A stretch of DNA of 64,000 nt from Aquamicrobium sp. LC103 (GCF_001014615.2 NZ_LBCQ02000016.1:110250-174249), one strand, 5' to 3'; shown: positions 53,561 to 61,484, counted from the first letter of the stretch. Translations and numbers: made by a program. The notes: generated by a model from the sequence alone, not told the origin.

Positions 53561-55105
53561 ATGAACACTCTTCTGATCTTGGCGGCCTCGGCTGCCTTGT
53601 TCATGCTGATGTCGACGCTCGCCGTCTATTCCTTCGGCCGCTTCGCGAGGCAGGCGAGGGGAGCGAAGAGCTTTGCCTTGCCGGTCCGCGACGGGGAGAC
53701 GCAGCTCGACGTGATGACCTCCGGGCTTGGCGCCGGCGATGGGGGCCAGCACGGCCTGATGCTGCTGGCCGACAATATGAGGGCCTTCGCGCTGCGCGTC
53801 GATCTTGCGCGCAACGCGGGGCGCGGCCTCGATCTGCAGTATTATTACTGGAAGGACGACCTGACCGGTGGGCTGCTTGCGCGGGAAATCGTGAGAGCGG
53901 CGGATCGCGGCGTGCGCGTCCGGCTGCTGCTCGACGACATCAACATGCGTGACGACCGCGACCATCTCGCCCTCGACCGCCATCCGAACATAGAGATAAG
54001 GCTGTTCAACCCAAGCCGGAACCGTGCAGCCGGGCTGCGTCGCGGCTTCGAGCTTCTGCTGCGTATCTTCAGCTCCACACGCCGGATGCACAACAAGATG
54101 TGGATCGCCGACGGCAGGGCGGCGATCATCGGCGGCCGCAACATAGGCGACGCTTATTTCGACGCCTCCGATGCCGCCAATTTCCGCGACATGGATCTGC
54201 TGCTGGTCGGACCATGCGTGACGCAGGCGGAGAATATCTTCGACGATTTCTGGAACAGCGCCGCGGTGCTGCCGATCAGGTCGCTGGCCGACCGGCGGGT
54301 CGGCGATCTCGACCGGTTCCGGGAGAAGATGGAACGGATGATGCAGGGGCCTTCGACCAAGCCCTATCTGCAGGAAATCGTCGAGGAGCACGGACGCAGG
54401 CCGATCGGCTTCGGCAGTTCCGCGTTTCACTGGACCGGCGAAGCGCAGGTGATTTCCGATCCCCCGCAGAAGGCGGATGGTGGGAGGCGGGCAAATTGGC
54501 TCGTCGAGGCCATCTTCCCGATGATCATGGAGGCGGATCGGGCGGTCGGGATCATCGCTCCCTATTTCATTCCAGGCGTTACGGGCGTGCGCCGCATGGC
54601 CGATCTGGTCGCCAGGGGGACGGAGGTGACGGTTCTCACCAATTCTCTCGCGGCCACCGACGTGGCCGCGGTGCACGGAGCCTACGCGCCTTACCGAAAA
54701 CCGCTTCTGGAAGCGGGAGTGCGGCTTTACGAACTCAAGCCCGAGTTTCCGCGGCAGAAATTGACCCTGTTCGGATCGCGCGCGGCGAGCCTGCACACCA
54801 AGGCCTTCATGATCGACGGCGAAAGCGGTTTCGTCGGCTCGTTCAATTTCGATCCGCGCTCGTTTTCGCTGAACACCGAAATGGGCGTGCTGTTCACGCA
54901 TCCGGCCCTGGTCGAGGAGATGAACGTCGAGTTTCGGGCGCAGCTCGGTTCCGAAAGCAGCTATCACGTCGTCCTCGACAAGGGGAAGGTGAGGTGGGAG
55001 GACGGCGCCGCCCCGAACCTTCTCTACAAGGAGCCGCAGGCGAATTGGGGACGTTGGCTCGTTGCAACGATAATCGGCTGGCTGCCGCTCGAATCGCAAT
55101 TGTAG
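53561..55105 (+). CDS. Phospholipase D-type protein (cardiolipin synthase/ClsC-like)
   Basis: 514 residues: N-terminal membrane anchor (residues 1-25), then two HKD motifs, HNKMWIADGRAAIIGGRN near residue 182 and HTKAFMIDGESGFVGSFNFDPRS near residue 415, as in YmdC/ClsC-type enzymes that transfer phosphatidyl groups. The intervening region holds DLQYYYWKDD and APYFIP, common to the family. Preceded by GGAGG. Divergent from the endonuclease/exonuclease/phosphatase gene. Could also be a membrane-bound phospholipase. Confidence 0.88.
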   Translation: MNTLLILAASAALFMLMSTLAVYSFGRFARQARGAKSFALPVRDGETQLDVMTSGLGAGDGGQHGLMLLADNMRAFALRVDLARNAGRGLDLQYYYWKDDLTGGLLAREIVRAADRGVRVRLLLDDINMRDDRDHLALDRHPNIEIRLFNPSRNRAAGLRRGFELLLRIFSSTRRMHNKMWIADGRAAIIGGRNIGDAYFDASDAANFRDMDLLLVGPCVTQAENIFDDFWNSAAVLPIRSLADRRVGDLDRFREKMERMMQGPSTKPYLQEIVEEHGRRPIGFGSSAFHWTGEAQVISDPPQKADGGRRANWLVEAIFPMIMEADRAVGIIAPYFIPGVTGVRRMADLVARGTEVTVLTNSLAATDVAAVHGAYAPYRKPLLEAGVRLYELKPEFPRQKLTLFGSRAASLHTKAFMIDGESGFVGSFNFDPRSFSLNTEMGVLFTHPALVEEMNVEFRAQLGSESSYHVVLDKGKVRWEDGAAPNLLYKEPQANWGRWLVATIIGWLPLESQL

Positions 55106-55142
55106 CCGCCGTCGCGAGCGAACGCCGGATGCTCGATCGATT

Positions 55143-55352
55143 TCAGGAAGCTCTGTCGACCAGCCGGTATTCGTATTTGTCGCGGATGTGGGCGTTGAAG
55201 AACCGTCCCTTGGAGGCTGCACGCTTGAACGCCGCATAGGTTTGCGGTGACACGCCCTCGTAATCGTACCGGTTTCCGGAGGGCACGAACCACACCGACA
55301 GCGTGCGTGCCGTCGGGTCGTAACTGGTCCTGCGAATTGCGGTCGAAGGCAT
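55143..55352 (-). CDS. KTSC-domain small protein
   Basis: 69 residues matching the KTSC domain: AIRRTSYDPTARTLSVWF, then SGNRYDYEGVSPQTYAAFKRA and a basic/aromatic end. The family lies near lysyl-tRNA synthetase or stress genes; its biochemical role is not established. Start 55352 has AAGGGA four bases upstream; longer frames run antiparallel through the neighbouring gene. An EcfG-like promoter sits 30 bases upstream. Confidence 0.85.
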   Translation of the reverse strand: MPSTAIRRTSYDPTARTLSVWFVPSGNRYDYEGVSPQTYAAFKRAASKGRFFNAHIRDKYEYRLVDRAS

Positions 55353-55381
55353 GACTCCCTTCCTCAGACGTCCGGAGAATA

Positions 55382-55406
55382 AACCCGGACCGCCGTCGGG
55401 GGTTCC
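55382..55406 (-). promoter_or_regulatory. EcfG-like stress promoter (KTSC gene)
   Basis: Minus strand: GGAAC (55406-55402), 16 bases, GGTTTA (55385-55380). This matches GGAAC-N16/17-cGTT of alphaproteobacterial EcfG sigma factors except for the first base of the -10 quartet. Confidence 0.65.
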
Positions 55407-55432
55407 GTGATGCGCGTCTTCAAAAACGCGAC

Positions 55433-55861
55433 TTAAGGCTCCGTGTAGCCGACGACCTCGAATTCGAAGCGCGCGGCGGTGGCCGGGTCGGTGGAGAACA
55501 GGAGCGCGCCCCGGCGGGAAGAACCGGCCGGAACGTAGGTGAACTGAATTTCCCGCTCCTCGACGCCGCCGGGCCCCGGATCCAGCGTGCCGCGAACCAC
55601 GACGTCGGCGGCGGTTTCGTCGCCGTGGTTGCGTAGAAGGACGGTGACGTGAAAATCGCCGTCGATGTTCTCCACGCTTTCCATCGTGGCGGTGAAGCTC
55701 GGAGGCCGGCCGTCGGAGGAGATTGCCTTGTAGCCGAAATAAACGAGTCCGCTGCAGACGAGGACGCCGGAGGCGACGCCGATGATCCATTCCACTGTTT
55801 TGGCGGTGACGATGGGTGCCTTTCCGCCCTTGCTCTTGTTCCATCGCTTCGTTTGGCTCAT
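55433..55861 (-). CDS. TIGR02588-family membrane-anchored protein
   Basis: 142 residues: basic N-terminus (RWNKSKGGK), one membrane helix at about 24-45 (WIIGVASGVLVCSGLVYFGY) and a beta-rich exported domain with FHVTVLLRNHGDETAADVVVRG. I recognise it as TIGR02588, a family of unknown function found next to TIGR02587, as here. Start 55861 is the ATG just before the basic segment; an upstream extension of the frame runs through the neighbour gene. Nineteen bases separate it from TIGR02587. Confidence 0.82.
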   Translation of the reverse strand: MSQTKRWNKSKGGKAPIVTAKTVEWIIGVASGVLVCSGLVYFGYKAISSDGRPPSFTATMESVENIDGDFHVTVLLRNHGDETAADVVVRGTLDPGPGGVEEREIQFTYVPAGSSRRGALLFSTDPATAARFEFEVVGYTEP

Positions 55862-55880
55862 CGGCGTGCCCGTTTGAAAA

Positions 55881-56684
55881 TCAGAGAATGAGGCGGGCAG
55901 CGGCGGCGCCGACGGAACACGGAAAACCAAGCACCACGACCGCCATAGCAACCTGATTGAAAGATACGCCATCCGTTCGGCCGAAGATCCACAGCACGGC
56001 CAGGCTTATGAGGGCGGCGACGACATAGCCCGGAAGGGTGACGCGGATGAATGCGCTCCACCAGGGCGTGTCGGGGGATATTTCGGTGCCCCCCGCAAAT
56101 CCGACCGCGAACACGAAGCCGTGCATGAGCGCCAGCGAAAGCAGGATCAGCGCCACCGCGTGCCATTCCGCCATCTGATAGGAGATCAGGATCATCTCCT
56201 CGGTCGGGGCGACGTTGAAACCGAGAAACAGCGCGCCGATCGCCATGATGAACAGCTCGCCCGCATAGGTCTCCTTTTTCTCCGCCTCCCGCGCCTCGTC
56301 GGACGTGATGAACTGGGCGCGCGCCAGCAATGCGCCTATGGCCGCCGGCACGGTCTGGATCGCGATCTTTCCGAGCATCTCGTTCCACGACATGTCGGAG
56401 CCGATCACCGCCATCGTGCTCAACACGACAAGGCTGACGAACGCGCCGACGCCGCATGCGAGGAGACTGTCCAGGAGGTCGTCGCGCCAGCCGCGGGTTT
56501 CCTCGAAGCCGATCTTGCGTGACAGACCCATGAGCAGCGGGATGGTTATCGCGATGAGAACGACGAGGCGCGCGCGCTCCATGTAGAAGCCGAGCCACCA
56601 CATCTCCATCGTCATCAGCATGGGCAGCGAGAAGATGAGCGCACCACCGGCGGCGCGACCGAGATCGCGCATCACCTTCTGCAT
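55881..56684 (-). CDS. TIGR02587-family integral membrane protein (DUF2391)
   Basis: 267 residues and about seven membrane helices (near 15-35, 40-55, 80-100, 115-130, 160-180, 195-215 and 245-265). GALIFSLPMLMTMEMWWLGFYM at the start and FNVAPTEEMILISYQM in the middle are the family signatures. Role unknown, but partner of TIGR02588. ATG 56684 is preferred; a TTG at 56717 would add 11 residues. An EcfG-like promoter lies about 70 bases upstream, so membrane protein and partner are expected to rise in stress. Confidence 0.82.
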   Translation of the reverse strand: MQKVMRDLGRAAGGALIFSLPMLMTMEMWWLGFYMERARLVVLIAITIPLLMGLSRKIGFEETRGWRDDLLDSLLACGVGAFVSLVVLSTMAVIGSDMSWNEMLGKIAIQTVPAAIGALLARAQFITSDEAREAEKKETYAGELFIMAIGALFLGFNVAPTEEMILISYQMAEWHAVALILLSLALMHGFVFAVGFAGGTEISPDTPWWSAFIRVTLPGYVVAALISLAVLWIFGRTDGVSFNQVAMAVVVLGFPCSVGAAAARLIL

Positions 56685-56752
56685 ATCCGATTTTCGCCCG
56701 AGCGATCGGCTGGACAACGGGTTTCGTTCCTTCGCACATCTGTCCCCCTAGA

Positions 56753-56778
56753 AACCGGGAGGCCCGATATCCGGTTCC
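56753..56778 (-). promoter_or_regulatory. EcfG-like stress promoter (TIGR02587/02588 operon)
   Basis: Minus strand: GGAAC (56778-56774), 17 bases, GGTTTC (56756-56751). It sits back to back with the plus-strand promoter at 56822-56846. Confidence 0.6.
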
Positions 56779-56821
56779 ATTCGAGGCCTGGCGGCCGGTG
56801 CGAGACGGTGGCGCGATTTGC

Positions 56822-56846
56822 GGAACCGGCGGGGCTTCGGATGGTT
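56822..56846 (+). promoter_or_regulatory. EcfG-like stress promoter (HPF gene)
   Basis: GGAAC (56822-56826), 16 bases, GGTTTT (56843-56848). It lies 41 bases upstream of the HPF start codon. Confidence 0.65.
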
Positions 56847-56886
56847 TTCTCTCCAGCGAGACAAACTTCCCATGGGGAGGAGTATG

Positions 56887-57462
56887 ATGCAGGTTCCCTT
56901 GCAGATCGCGTTTCACAAGGTCGAGAAATCCGATTGGGCCGAGCGCGAAATCAGGGCGCGGGTCGACAGATTGACCAAGCTCTACAACAAGGTCGTCGGC
57001 GCCAGCGTCACGGTCGACCAGCGGGCGACCAATGTCGAAGGCACCATCCCGCCTGTCGTTCGCATCGAATTGAGCATGCCGGGCGCCGCGCCCGTGGTCG
57101 TTGCCTATGAGCCCGAACGGCTGCAGAGGCGATTCCAGAGCCCCGATCTGCGCAATGCCATCAACGACGCCTTCGAAAGCGCGGAGCGACAGCTGGCCGG
57201 ATTGAAGGATCAGCGCACCGGGCGGCCCGAACAGTTGGATCACGAGGCGCGGAACCAGTTTCTCGGACAGATTGCCGAGATGCATCCGGAAGAAGATCAT
57301 GGCTTCCTCATCACAAAGGAGGGCAGCCTGCTCTACTTTCATCGGAATTCGGTCCTGAGCGAGGATTTCGACGAATTGAAGCGTGGCGACGAGGTCCATT
57401 ATGTCGAGCAGATGGGCGATACCGGCCCGGCAGCCGCCAAGGTGAGAACCCCGTCACGTTGA
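56887..57462 (+). CDS. Ribosome hibernation factor (HPF/RaiA) with cold-shock-like C-terminal domain
   Basis: 191 residues. Residues 1-105 have the HPF/RaiA fold (QIAFHKVEKSDWAEREIRARVDRL, then VVRIELSMPG and a helix with LRNAINDAFESAERQL). Residues about 135-191 resemble a cold-shock (OB-fold) domain: HGFLITKEGSLLYFHRNSV, LKRGDEVHYVEQ, GPAAAKV. The first part should bind the 30S decoding region; the tail probably binds rRNA or mRNA. Start 56887 lies a better distance (six bases) from GGGGAGG than ATG 56884. Its EcfG-like promoter fits a role in starved or stressed cells. Confidence 0.85.
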   Translation: MQVPLQIAFHKVEKSDWAEREIRARVDRLTKLYNKVVGASVTVDQRATNVEGTIPPVVRIELSMPGAAPVVVAYEPERLQRRFQSPDLRNAINDAFESAERQLAGLKDQRTGRPEQLDHEARNQFLGQIAEMHPEEDHGFLITKEGSLLYFHRNSVLSEDFDELKRGDEVHYVEQMGDTGPAAAKVRTPSR

Positions 57463-57530
57463 TGCATTCGGCGACGATCGAGGATTTCGGGAACCCCTAT
57501 TCGTCGCTGCCAGCCTGACGGCCAGCGGAA

Positions 57531-58220
57531 ATGCGAGCAATGAGCTCTCCAGCGAAATCCCGGGCCCTGATGGTCAAGCATCAATTGGAGCAGCGCGGCA
57601 TTTCCGATAAGCGCGTGCTCAGGGCGATGCGACGCGTGCCGCGGGAGAAGTTCATTCCCGATCATCTGCGCGACCTTGCCTATGAAGACGGCCCCTTGCC
57701 GATAGAGGAAGGGCAGACGATCTCGCAGCCCTACATCGTCGCCTTCATGGCCGAGGCGGGCGAATTGAAGCCCGGGGACAAGGTGCTGGAGATCGGCACC
57801 GGCTCCGGCTACGCGGCCGCGGTCATGGCCGAGATCGCGGGCAGGGTGATCACCATCGAGCGCCATGCGGCCTTGGCCGAGAAGGCGAGGCAGCGCCTGT
57901 CCGATGCCGGATACGCCAATGTCGATGTTCGCACCGGAGACGGCACTCTCGGCCTGCCCGGCGAAGCCCCTTTCGATGCGATCATCGCGACTGCCGGGGG
58001 CCCGCGCGTTCCCGAAGCCTGGAAGGCGCAGCTTGCGGTCGGCGGCCGCATCGTCGTGCCGGTCGGACAGAGCCGCAGCATGCAGGATCTCGTGCGGCTG
58101 ACGAGGATCGGCGACGACGAGTTCAGGCGCGAGCCGCTGGGTCCGGTGCGTTTCGTTCCCCTGATCGGAGAGGAAGGCTGGGATGAGGGTCTCCACTGGT
58201 ATTTCGGCAGGGACGAATAG
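57531..58220 (+). CDS. pcm: Protein-L-isoaspartate O-methyltransferase
   Basis: 229 residues. SAM-dependent methylation repairs isoaspartyl residues in aged proteins. Motif I VLEIGTGSGYAAAVMAE is near residue 86, VPREKFIPD and GQTISQPYIVAFM contain the substrate-binding residues, and the family C-terminus LGPVRFVPLIGEEGWDEG follows. It comes 68 bases after hpf; I found GGAAC at 57490 but no matching -10, so it may be read through from the hpf promoter. ATG 57540 is an alternative start. Confidence 0.9.
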   Translation: MRAMSSPAKSRALMVKHQLEQRGISDKRVLRAMRRVPREKFIPDHLRDLAYEDGPLPIEEGQTISQPYIVAFMAEAGELKPGDKVLEIGTGSGYAAAVMAEIAGRVITIERHAALAEKARQRLSDAGYANVDVRTGDGTLGLPGEAPFDAIIATAGGPRVPEAWKAQLAVGGRIVVPVGQSRSMQDLVRLTRIGDDEFRREPLGPVRFVPLIGEEGWDEGLHWYFGRDE

Positions 58221-58227
58221 GGCGCGC

Positions 58228-58252
58228 GGAACATAGCGCACCGCCGCCGGTT
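58228..58252 (+). promoter_or_regulatory. EcfG-like stress promoter (DUF3175/copper protein operon)
   Basis: GGAAC (58228-58232), 16 bases, GGTTTG (58249-58254), 33 bases before the DUF3175 start. Confidence 0.65.
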
Positions 58253-58284
58253 TGGCCTCGTGAGCTTTTGAACGAGGAATTCAG

Positions 58285-58569
58285 ATGGCCGCGAAAAGGA
58301 AATGGTCCGCCGAGGTGACCAAGCACAGCGATGCGCTATCCCTCGAGGAGAACATCTTCGAGGCTGACAGCCCACGGAAGATCGCCGCCTCGCTGAAGCA
58401 TTCAGCCGAGCACAGCGAGAAGCGCAAGTCGGAACCGTACCGCTCGGCAATGTCGATGCTGACATTCTACATCAACCGCGCCGGTAAAAATCTCAGCGCC
58501 GAGCGGAAGGACACCCTGGAGAAGGCAAAGGACGAACTGCGCGTGCTGTTCGGCCGCGAGAAGAAATAA
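58285..58569 (+). CDS. DUF3175-domain small protein
   Basis: 94 residues, strongly basic and helical: KRKWSAEVTKHSDALSLEENIF, SPRKIAASLKHSAEHSEKRKSEPYRSAMSMLTFYINRAGKNLS. I recognise it as DUF3175, frequent in soil alphaproteobacteria and of unknown role. Preceded by GAGGAA. It is 14 bases upstream of the copper-binding protein gene and shares its EcfG-like promoter. Charge and size suggest a DNA-associated protein. Confidence 0.82.
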   Translation: MAAKRKWSAEVTKHSDALSLEENIFEADSPRKIAASLKHSAEHSEKRKSEPYRSAMSMLTFYINRAGKNLSAERKDTLEKAKDELRVLFGREKK

Positions 58570-58582
58570 GGGAGAGTTCGAA

Positions 58583-58912
58583 ATGAAGATCGACCCGGAG
58601 ATGCGGCAATGCATCGACGATTGCCTCGAATGCCACGCAACCTGCCTGTCGACGGCGATGAACCATTGCCTGGAAATCGGCGGCGCGCATGTGGAGAAGA
58701 AGCATTTCACGCTGATGATGGCGTGCGCGGAGATTTGTCGGACCTCGGCCCATTTCATGCTTGTCGGCTCGCCGCTTCACCGGCGCATATGCGGCGAATG
58801 CGCCGACATCTGCCTCGAATGCGCGGCGGATTGCGAACGCCTCGGAGACATGGAGGATTGCGTGGCCGCATGCCGGCGCTGCGCGGAATCCTGCCGGCAG
58901 ATGGCGAGCTGA
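58583..58912 (+). CDS. Cysteine-rich four-helix-bundle copper-binding protein (DUF326/Csp type)
   Basis: 109 residues with about 14 Cys in CxxxC-type pairs along helices: CIDDCLECHATC, CAEIC, CGECADICLECAADC, CVAACRRCAESC. This is the pattern of Csp copper-storage proteins, which hold many Cu(I) ions inside a four-helix bundle; most members of this small branch are cytosolic, and I see no signal peptide here. Preceded by GGGAGAG. Likely protects against copper-driven oxidative damage. Confidence 0.88.
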   Translation: MKIDPEMRQCIDDCLECHATCLSTAMNHCLEIGGAHVEKKHFTLMMACAEICRTSAHFMLVGSPLHRRICGECADICLECAADCERLGDMEDCVAACRRCAESCRQMAS

Positions 58913-58937
58913 GGCCGACGGCCGGTTCGGTGGACGT

Positions 58938-59327
58938 TCATTCGACGATATGGGGCGTGTGCCGTTCGTCCTGCGCGGGAACCGCCTCGATGCGGGCATG
59001 CCTCGGATCGAAGGCGCCGTGTCCGGCGATCGCCGTCGCGCCGGGCTCGGGCGTCTCGTAGGCCCACATGAAGTCCTCCGCCGCCTCGCCGACGGCGCTG
59101 ACCCGCCAATAGCTGGCAGTTCCCTTGGACGGGCTGACCGTGCTGGTGCCGGTCTTTTCCAGGAAGTCGAAATAGATGTCGTCGAAGGGAATGTAGAATA
59201 CCGGCTCGTTTCCACTCTCCCGCACGAGCTTCGCTCTGTCGGTCGACGCGATGGTCGCGTCCGAAAAGGTGACGTTGACGGTTCCGTGGAAAGGTTCGAT
59301 CGAAACGGCTTTCTCGTGCGTGGTCAT
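58938..59327 (-). CDS. DUF427-domain protein
   Basis: 129 residues. The DUF427 pattern is clear: VNVTFSDATIASTDRAKLVRESG, VFYIPFDDIYFDFLEKTGTSTVSPSKGTASYWRV and WAYETPEPGATAIAGHGAF. Compact beta fold of unknown function. It follows the acidic small gene by 47 bases on the same strand and probably shares its EcfG-like promoter. Confidence 0.88.
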   Translation of the reverse strand: MTTHEKAVSIEPFHGTVNVTFSDATIASTDRAKLVRESGNEPVFYIPFDDIYFDFLEKTGTSTVSPSKGTASYWRVSAVGEAAEDFMWAYETPEPGATAIAGHGAFDPRHARIEAVPAQDERHTPHIVE

Positions 59328-59374
59328 GTCCGGTCTCCGTTCGGCTCGTTTGTCGGAAGAAGTGTCCTCGACCG

Positions 59375-59650
59375 CTAGACGTCGTCGAACTTGCTGCCTT
59401 CCTTGCCGGGATTTCGCGAAAGCACGCGCTCGTCGGCATCGTCGGGCAGCGCCTCGTCGCTTTCCTGGTAGGGATTGTCGTCGTCCTCGCCGGGCAGGTC
59501 GCCCGACGGCTCGACTTCATAATCGGTCTCGAAGTTTTCCGGCAGGCTTCCTGGTCTAAGCTCGCCGCCTTCGACCTCATCCCAATCGGCTTGCTCTTCG
59601 ACAGGCCCGTCCGGCGGCAGCCTGTCCTCGGGTTTTCTGTTCGGGCCCAT
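59375..59650 (-). CDS. Acidic, probably disordered small protein
   Basis: 91 residues rich in Asp, Glu and Pro (DWDEVEGGELRPGS, DLPGEDDDNPYQESDEALPDDADERV); no fold or domain recognised. Start 59650 follows GGGAAAGGAAAG. First gene of a two-gene unit with DUF427, 33 bases after an EcfG-like -10. Composition suggests a stress-protective disordered protein; that is inference. Confidence 0.6.
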   Translation of the reverse strand: MGPNRKPEDRLPPDGPVEEQADWDEVEGGELRPGSLPENFETDYEVEPSGDLPGEDDDNPYQESDEALPDDADERVLSRNPGKEGSKFDDV

Positions 59651-59682
59651 TTCCGCTTTCCTTTCCCTTCTGATATCCACCC

Positions 59683-59707
59683 AACCGAAATGCAGCGCGT
59701 TCGTTCC
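59683..59707 (-). promoter_or_regulatory. EcfG-like stress promoter (acidic protein/DUF427 operon)
   Basis: Minus strand: GGAAC (59707-59703), 16 bases, GGTTGG (59686-59681). It lies 33 bases upstream of the start at 59650. Confidence 0.6.
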
Positions 59708-59733
59708 CTGCCGTGAAGACAAACGAGGAAGTC

Positions 59734-60294
59734 ATGTCGCTTGCGCAATTCTTCAGCCGGCCGGCGGTCATCGTCGCACGGGAACTGATCGGCGCGGAAT
59801 TTCGCGTGAACGGCGTCGGCGGCGTGATCGTGGAGACCGAGGCCTATGAGCCCGACGATCCGGCCTCGCATAGCTATGGTGGGCCGAGGGTCCGGAACCG
59901 GGCGATGTTCGGCCCTCCGGCCCATGCCTATGTCTACCGCTCCTACGGTATTCACTGGTGCATGAATGCCGTCTGCCTGCCGGGAAGCGCGGTGCTGATA
60001 CGGGCGCTTGAGCCGCGCTGGGACATGGCGCGGATGGAACTTCGCCGCGGCGCGACACGACCGCGACTGTTGTGCTCCGGCCCGGGCCGGCTCTGCCAGG
60101 CGCTCGGCATCGACGGCACGATGGACGCGCTGCATCTCGGCCGGGCTCCCTTCGTCCTGGTGCCCGCGGCCACGCCGCCGCGTCTCGTCGCCGGGCCGCG
60201 CATCGGCATCAGCCGGGCGACGGAAAAACCATGGCGTTTCGGACTGGCCGGTTCGACGTTCGTAAGCAGCAGGTTTCCTCTCGACGTCACGTAG
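59734..60294 (+). CDS. Alkyladenine (3-methyladenine) DNA glycosylase, AAG/MPG family
   Basis: 186 residues. Removes alkylated and deaminated purines from DNA. The family marks are ARELIGAEFRV, the catalytic Glu in VETEAYEPDDPASHSYGG, RNRAMFGPPAHAYVYRSYGIHWCMN and the late GPRIGISRATEKPWRFG. Start 59734 has GAGGAA upstream; a GTG at 59713 would add seven residues. It stands divergent from the acidic-protein operon, with the EcfG-like promoter of that operon in between. Confidence 0.92.
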   Translation: MSLAQFFSRPAVIVARELIGAEFRVNGVGGVIVETEAYEPDDPASHSYGGPRVRNRAMFGPPAHAYVYRSYGIHWCMNAVCLPGSAVLIRALEPRWDMARMELRRGATRPRLLCSGPGRLCQALGIDGTMDALHLGRAPFVLVPAATPPRLVAGPRIGISRATEKPWRFGLAGSTFVSSRFPLDVT

Positions 60295-60412
60295 AGCGCG
60301 TCACGAACACGGGACTTTCCATCCTCTCGTCCTGGTGATTTATTATCCTTGCGCAGGTCCGCGACAGCCCGTCTGTCTCCACCTTGCGGGGGAGTTCTCA
60401 GGAGGGTCGAGC

Positions 60413-61420
60413 GTGTCCGGATCCGACAGCGAAATCCAGGGGTGGAAGGCCCGCCATGCCGATTATCAGCTTGCGGCAATCGTCCAATCCTCCTTCGACG
60501 CCATCATCAGCAAGGATCTCGGCAGCATCATAACGAGCTGGAATCCCGCCGCGGAGCGCTTGTTCGGCTACAGCGCCGAGGAGGCCATAGGCAAGTCGAT
60601 CCTGATGCTGATCCCGCAAAGCAATCAGGGCGAGGAAAAGGAGATCATCGACCGGATCCGTCGCGGCGAGTGGATCGAGAGCTACGAGACCGTGCGGGTC
60701 CGCAAGGATGGAACGTCGGTGCTCGTTTCGATCACGGTTTCGCCGATCAGGGACCAGTCCGGCAGGATCATCGGCGCCTCGAAGATCGCCCGCGACATCA
60801 CCGCGACGAAGGAAAGCGAAAGACGCATCCGCATGCTGCTTCGCGAGGTGAACCATCGCGTGAAGAACCAGTACGCCGTCATTCTCTCGATCATCAGCCA
60901 GACCAGGAAGCGCTCGCGCGATCCGCTGGATTTCGAGGCCCAGGTGCGGGAACGGATCATGGCGCTCGCGCGCTCGCACGACCTTCTGGTGTCGAGCAAC
61001 TGGTCGGGCGCGGCGCTCTCCGACCTCGTGCGGCAGCAGTTGAAGCCGTTTCGCCGCGATCGCAGCATCGACGCCTCGGGGCCGCCGCTCATGCTCACTC
61101 CGAACGCCGTCCAATATCTCGGCATGGCATTCCATGAACTCGGCACGAATTCCGCGAAGCATGGCGCCATGAAGGGACACGAGGGGAGAATATCGGTCAC
61201 CTGGGAGGTGGAGCGAGCGCTGGAGCCATCTCTTTTCCGGCTGTCCTGGCAGGAAACCGACGGCGGCATCCAGGCAGGGGAAAGCGGAAAGGGATTCGGC
61301 ACCTTCGTGCTTCTCAGGATCGCGCCTCAATCCCTCGGCGGCGAGGCCCAGGTCGAGCGAACGAACGGAGTGCTGACCTGGACGCTGACCGCGCCTCTCG
61401 ACGCGATCAGCGACGGGTGA
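60413..61420 (+). CDS. PAS-domain HWE-family sensor histidine kinase
   Basis: 335 residues, cytoplasmic. A PAS domain (about residues 18-135, FDAIISKDLGSIITSWNPAAERLFGYS) is followed by an HWE kinase: phosphoacceptor His148 in NHRVKNQ, N-box HELGTNSAKHGAM, and the WxE of SWQETDGG. GTG 60413 is preferred because GGAGGG lies six bases before. No receiver gene is adjacent. HWE kinases in this order often signal through PhyR-NepR to EcfG, which would fit the surrounding stress promoters. No EcfG-like box lies upstream. Confidence 0.88.
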   Translation: MSGSDSEIQGWKARHADYQLAAIVQSSFDAIISKDLGSIITSWNPAAERLFGYSAEEAIGKSILMLIPQSNQGEEKEIIDRIRRGEWIESYETVRVRKDGTSVLVSITVSPIRDQSGRIIGASKIARDITATKESERRIRMLLREVNHRVKNQYAVILSIISQTRKRSRDPLDFEAQVRERIMALARSHDLLVSSNWSGAALSDLVRQQLKPFRRDRSIDASGPPLMLTPNAVQYLGMAFHELGTNSAKHGAMKGHEGRISVTWEVERALEPSLFRLSWQETDGGIQAGESGKGFGTFVLLRIAPQSLGGEAQVERTNGVLTWTLTAPLDAISDG

Positions 61421-61433
61421 CGGCGGCACGCGC

Positions 61434-61465
61434 AAAAAGCCTGCTCCGGTTTCCCGAAGCAGGCC
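61434..61465 (-). terminator. Rho-independent terminator of the KGG-type gene
   Basis: Stem 61439-61449 paired with 61454-61464 with one mismatch; on the minus strand TTTTT follows (complement of 61434-61438). It lies 20 bases past the small minus-strand gene and between convergent genes. Confidence 0.8.
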
Positions 61466-61484
61466 GACGCGAGAAAGCTCGGGG

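Noticed and set aside
57490..57511. GGAAC upstream of pcm as a further EcfG promoter
   Set aside because: No GTT-type -10 occurs 16 or 17 bases downstream; the sequence there is CCAGCC.
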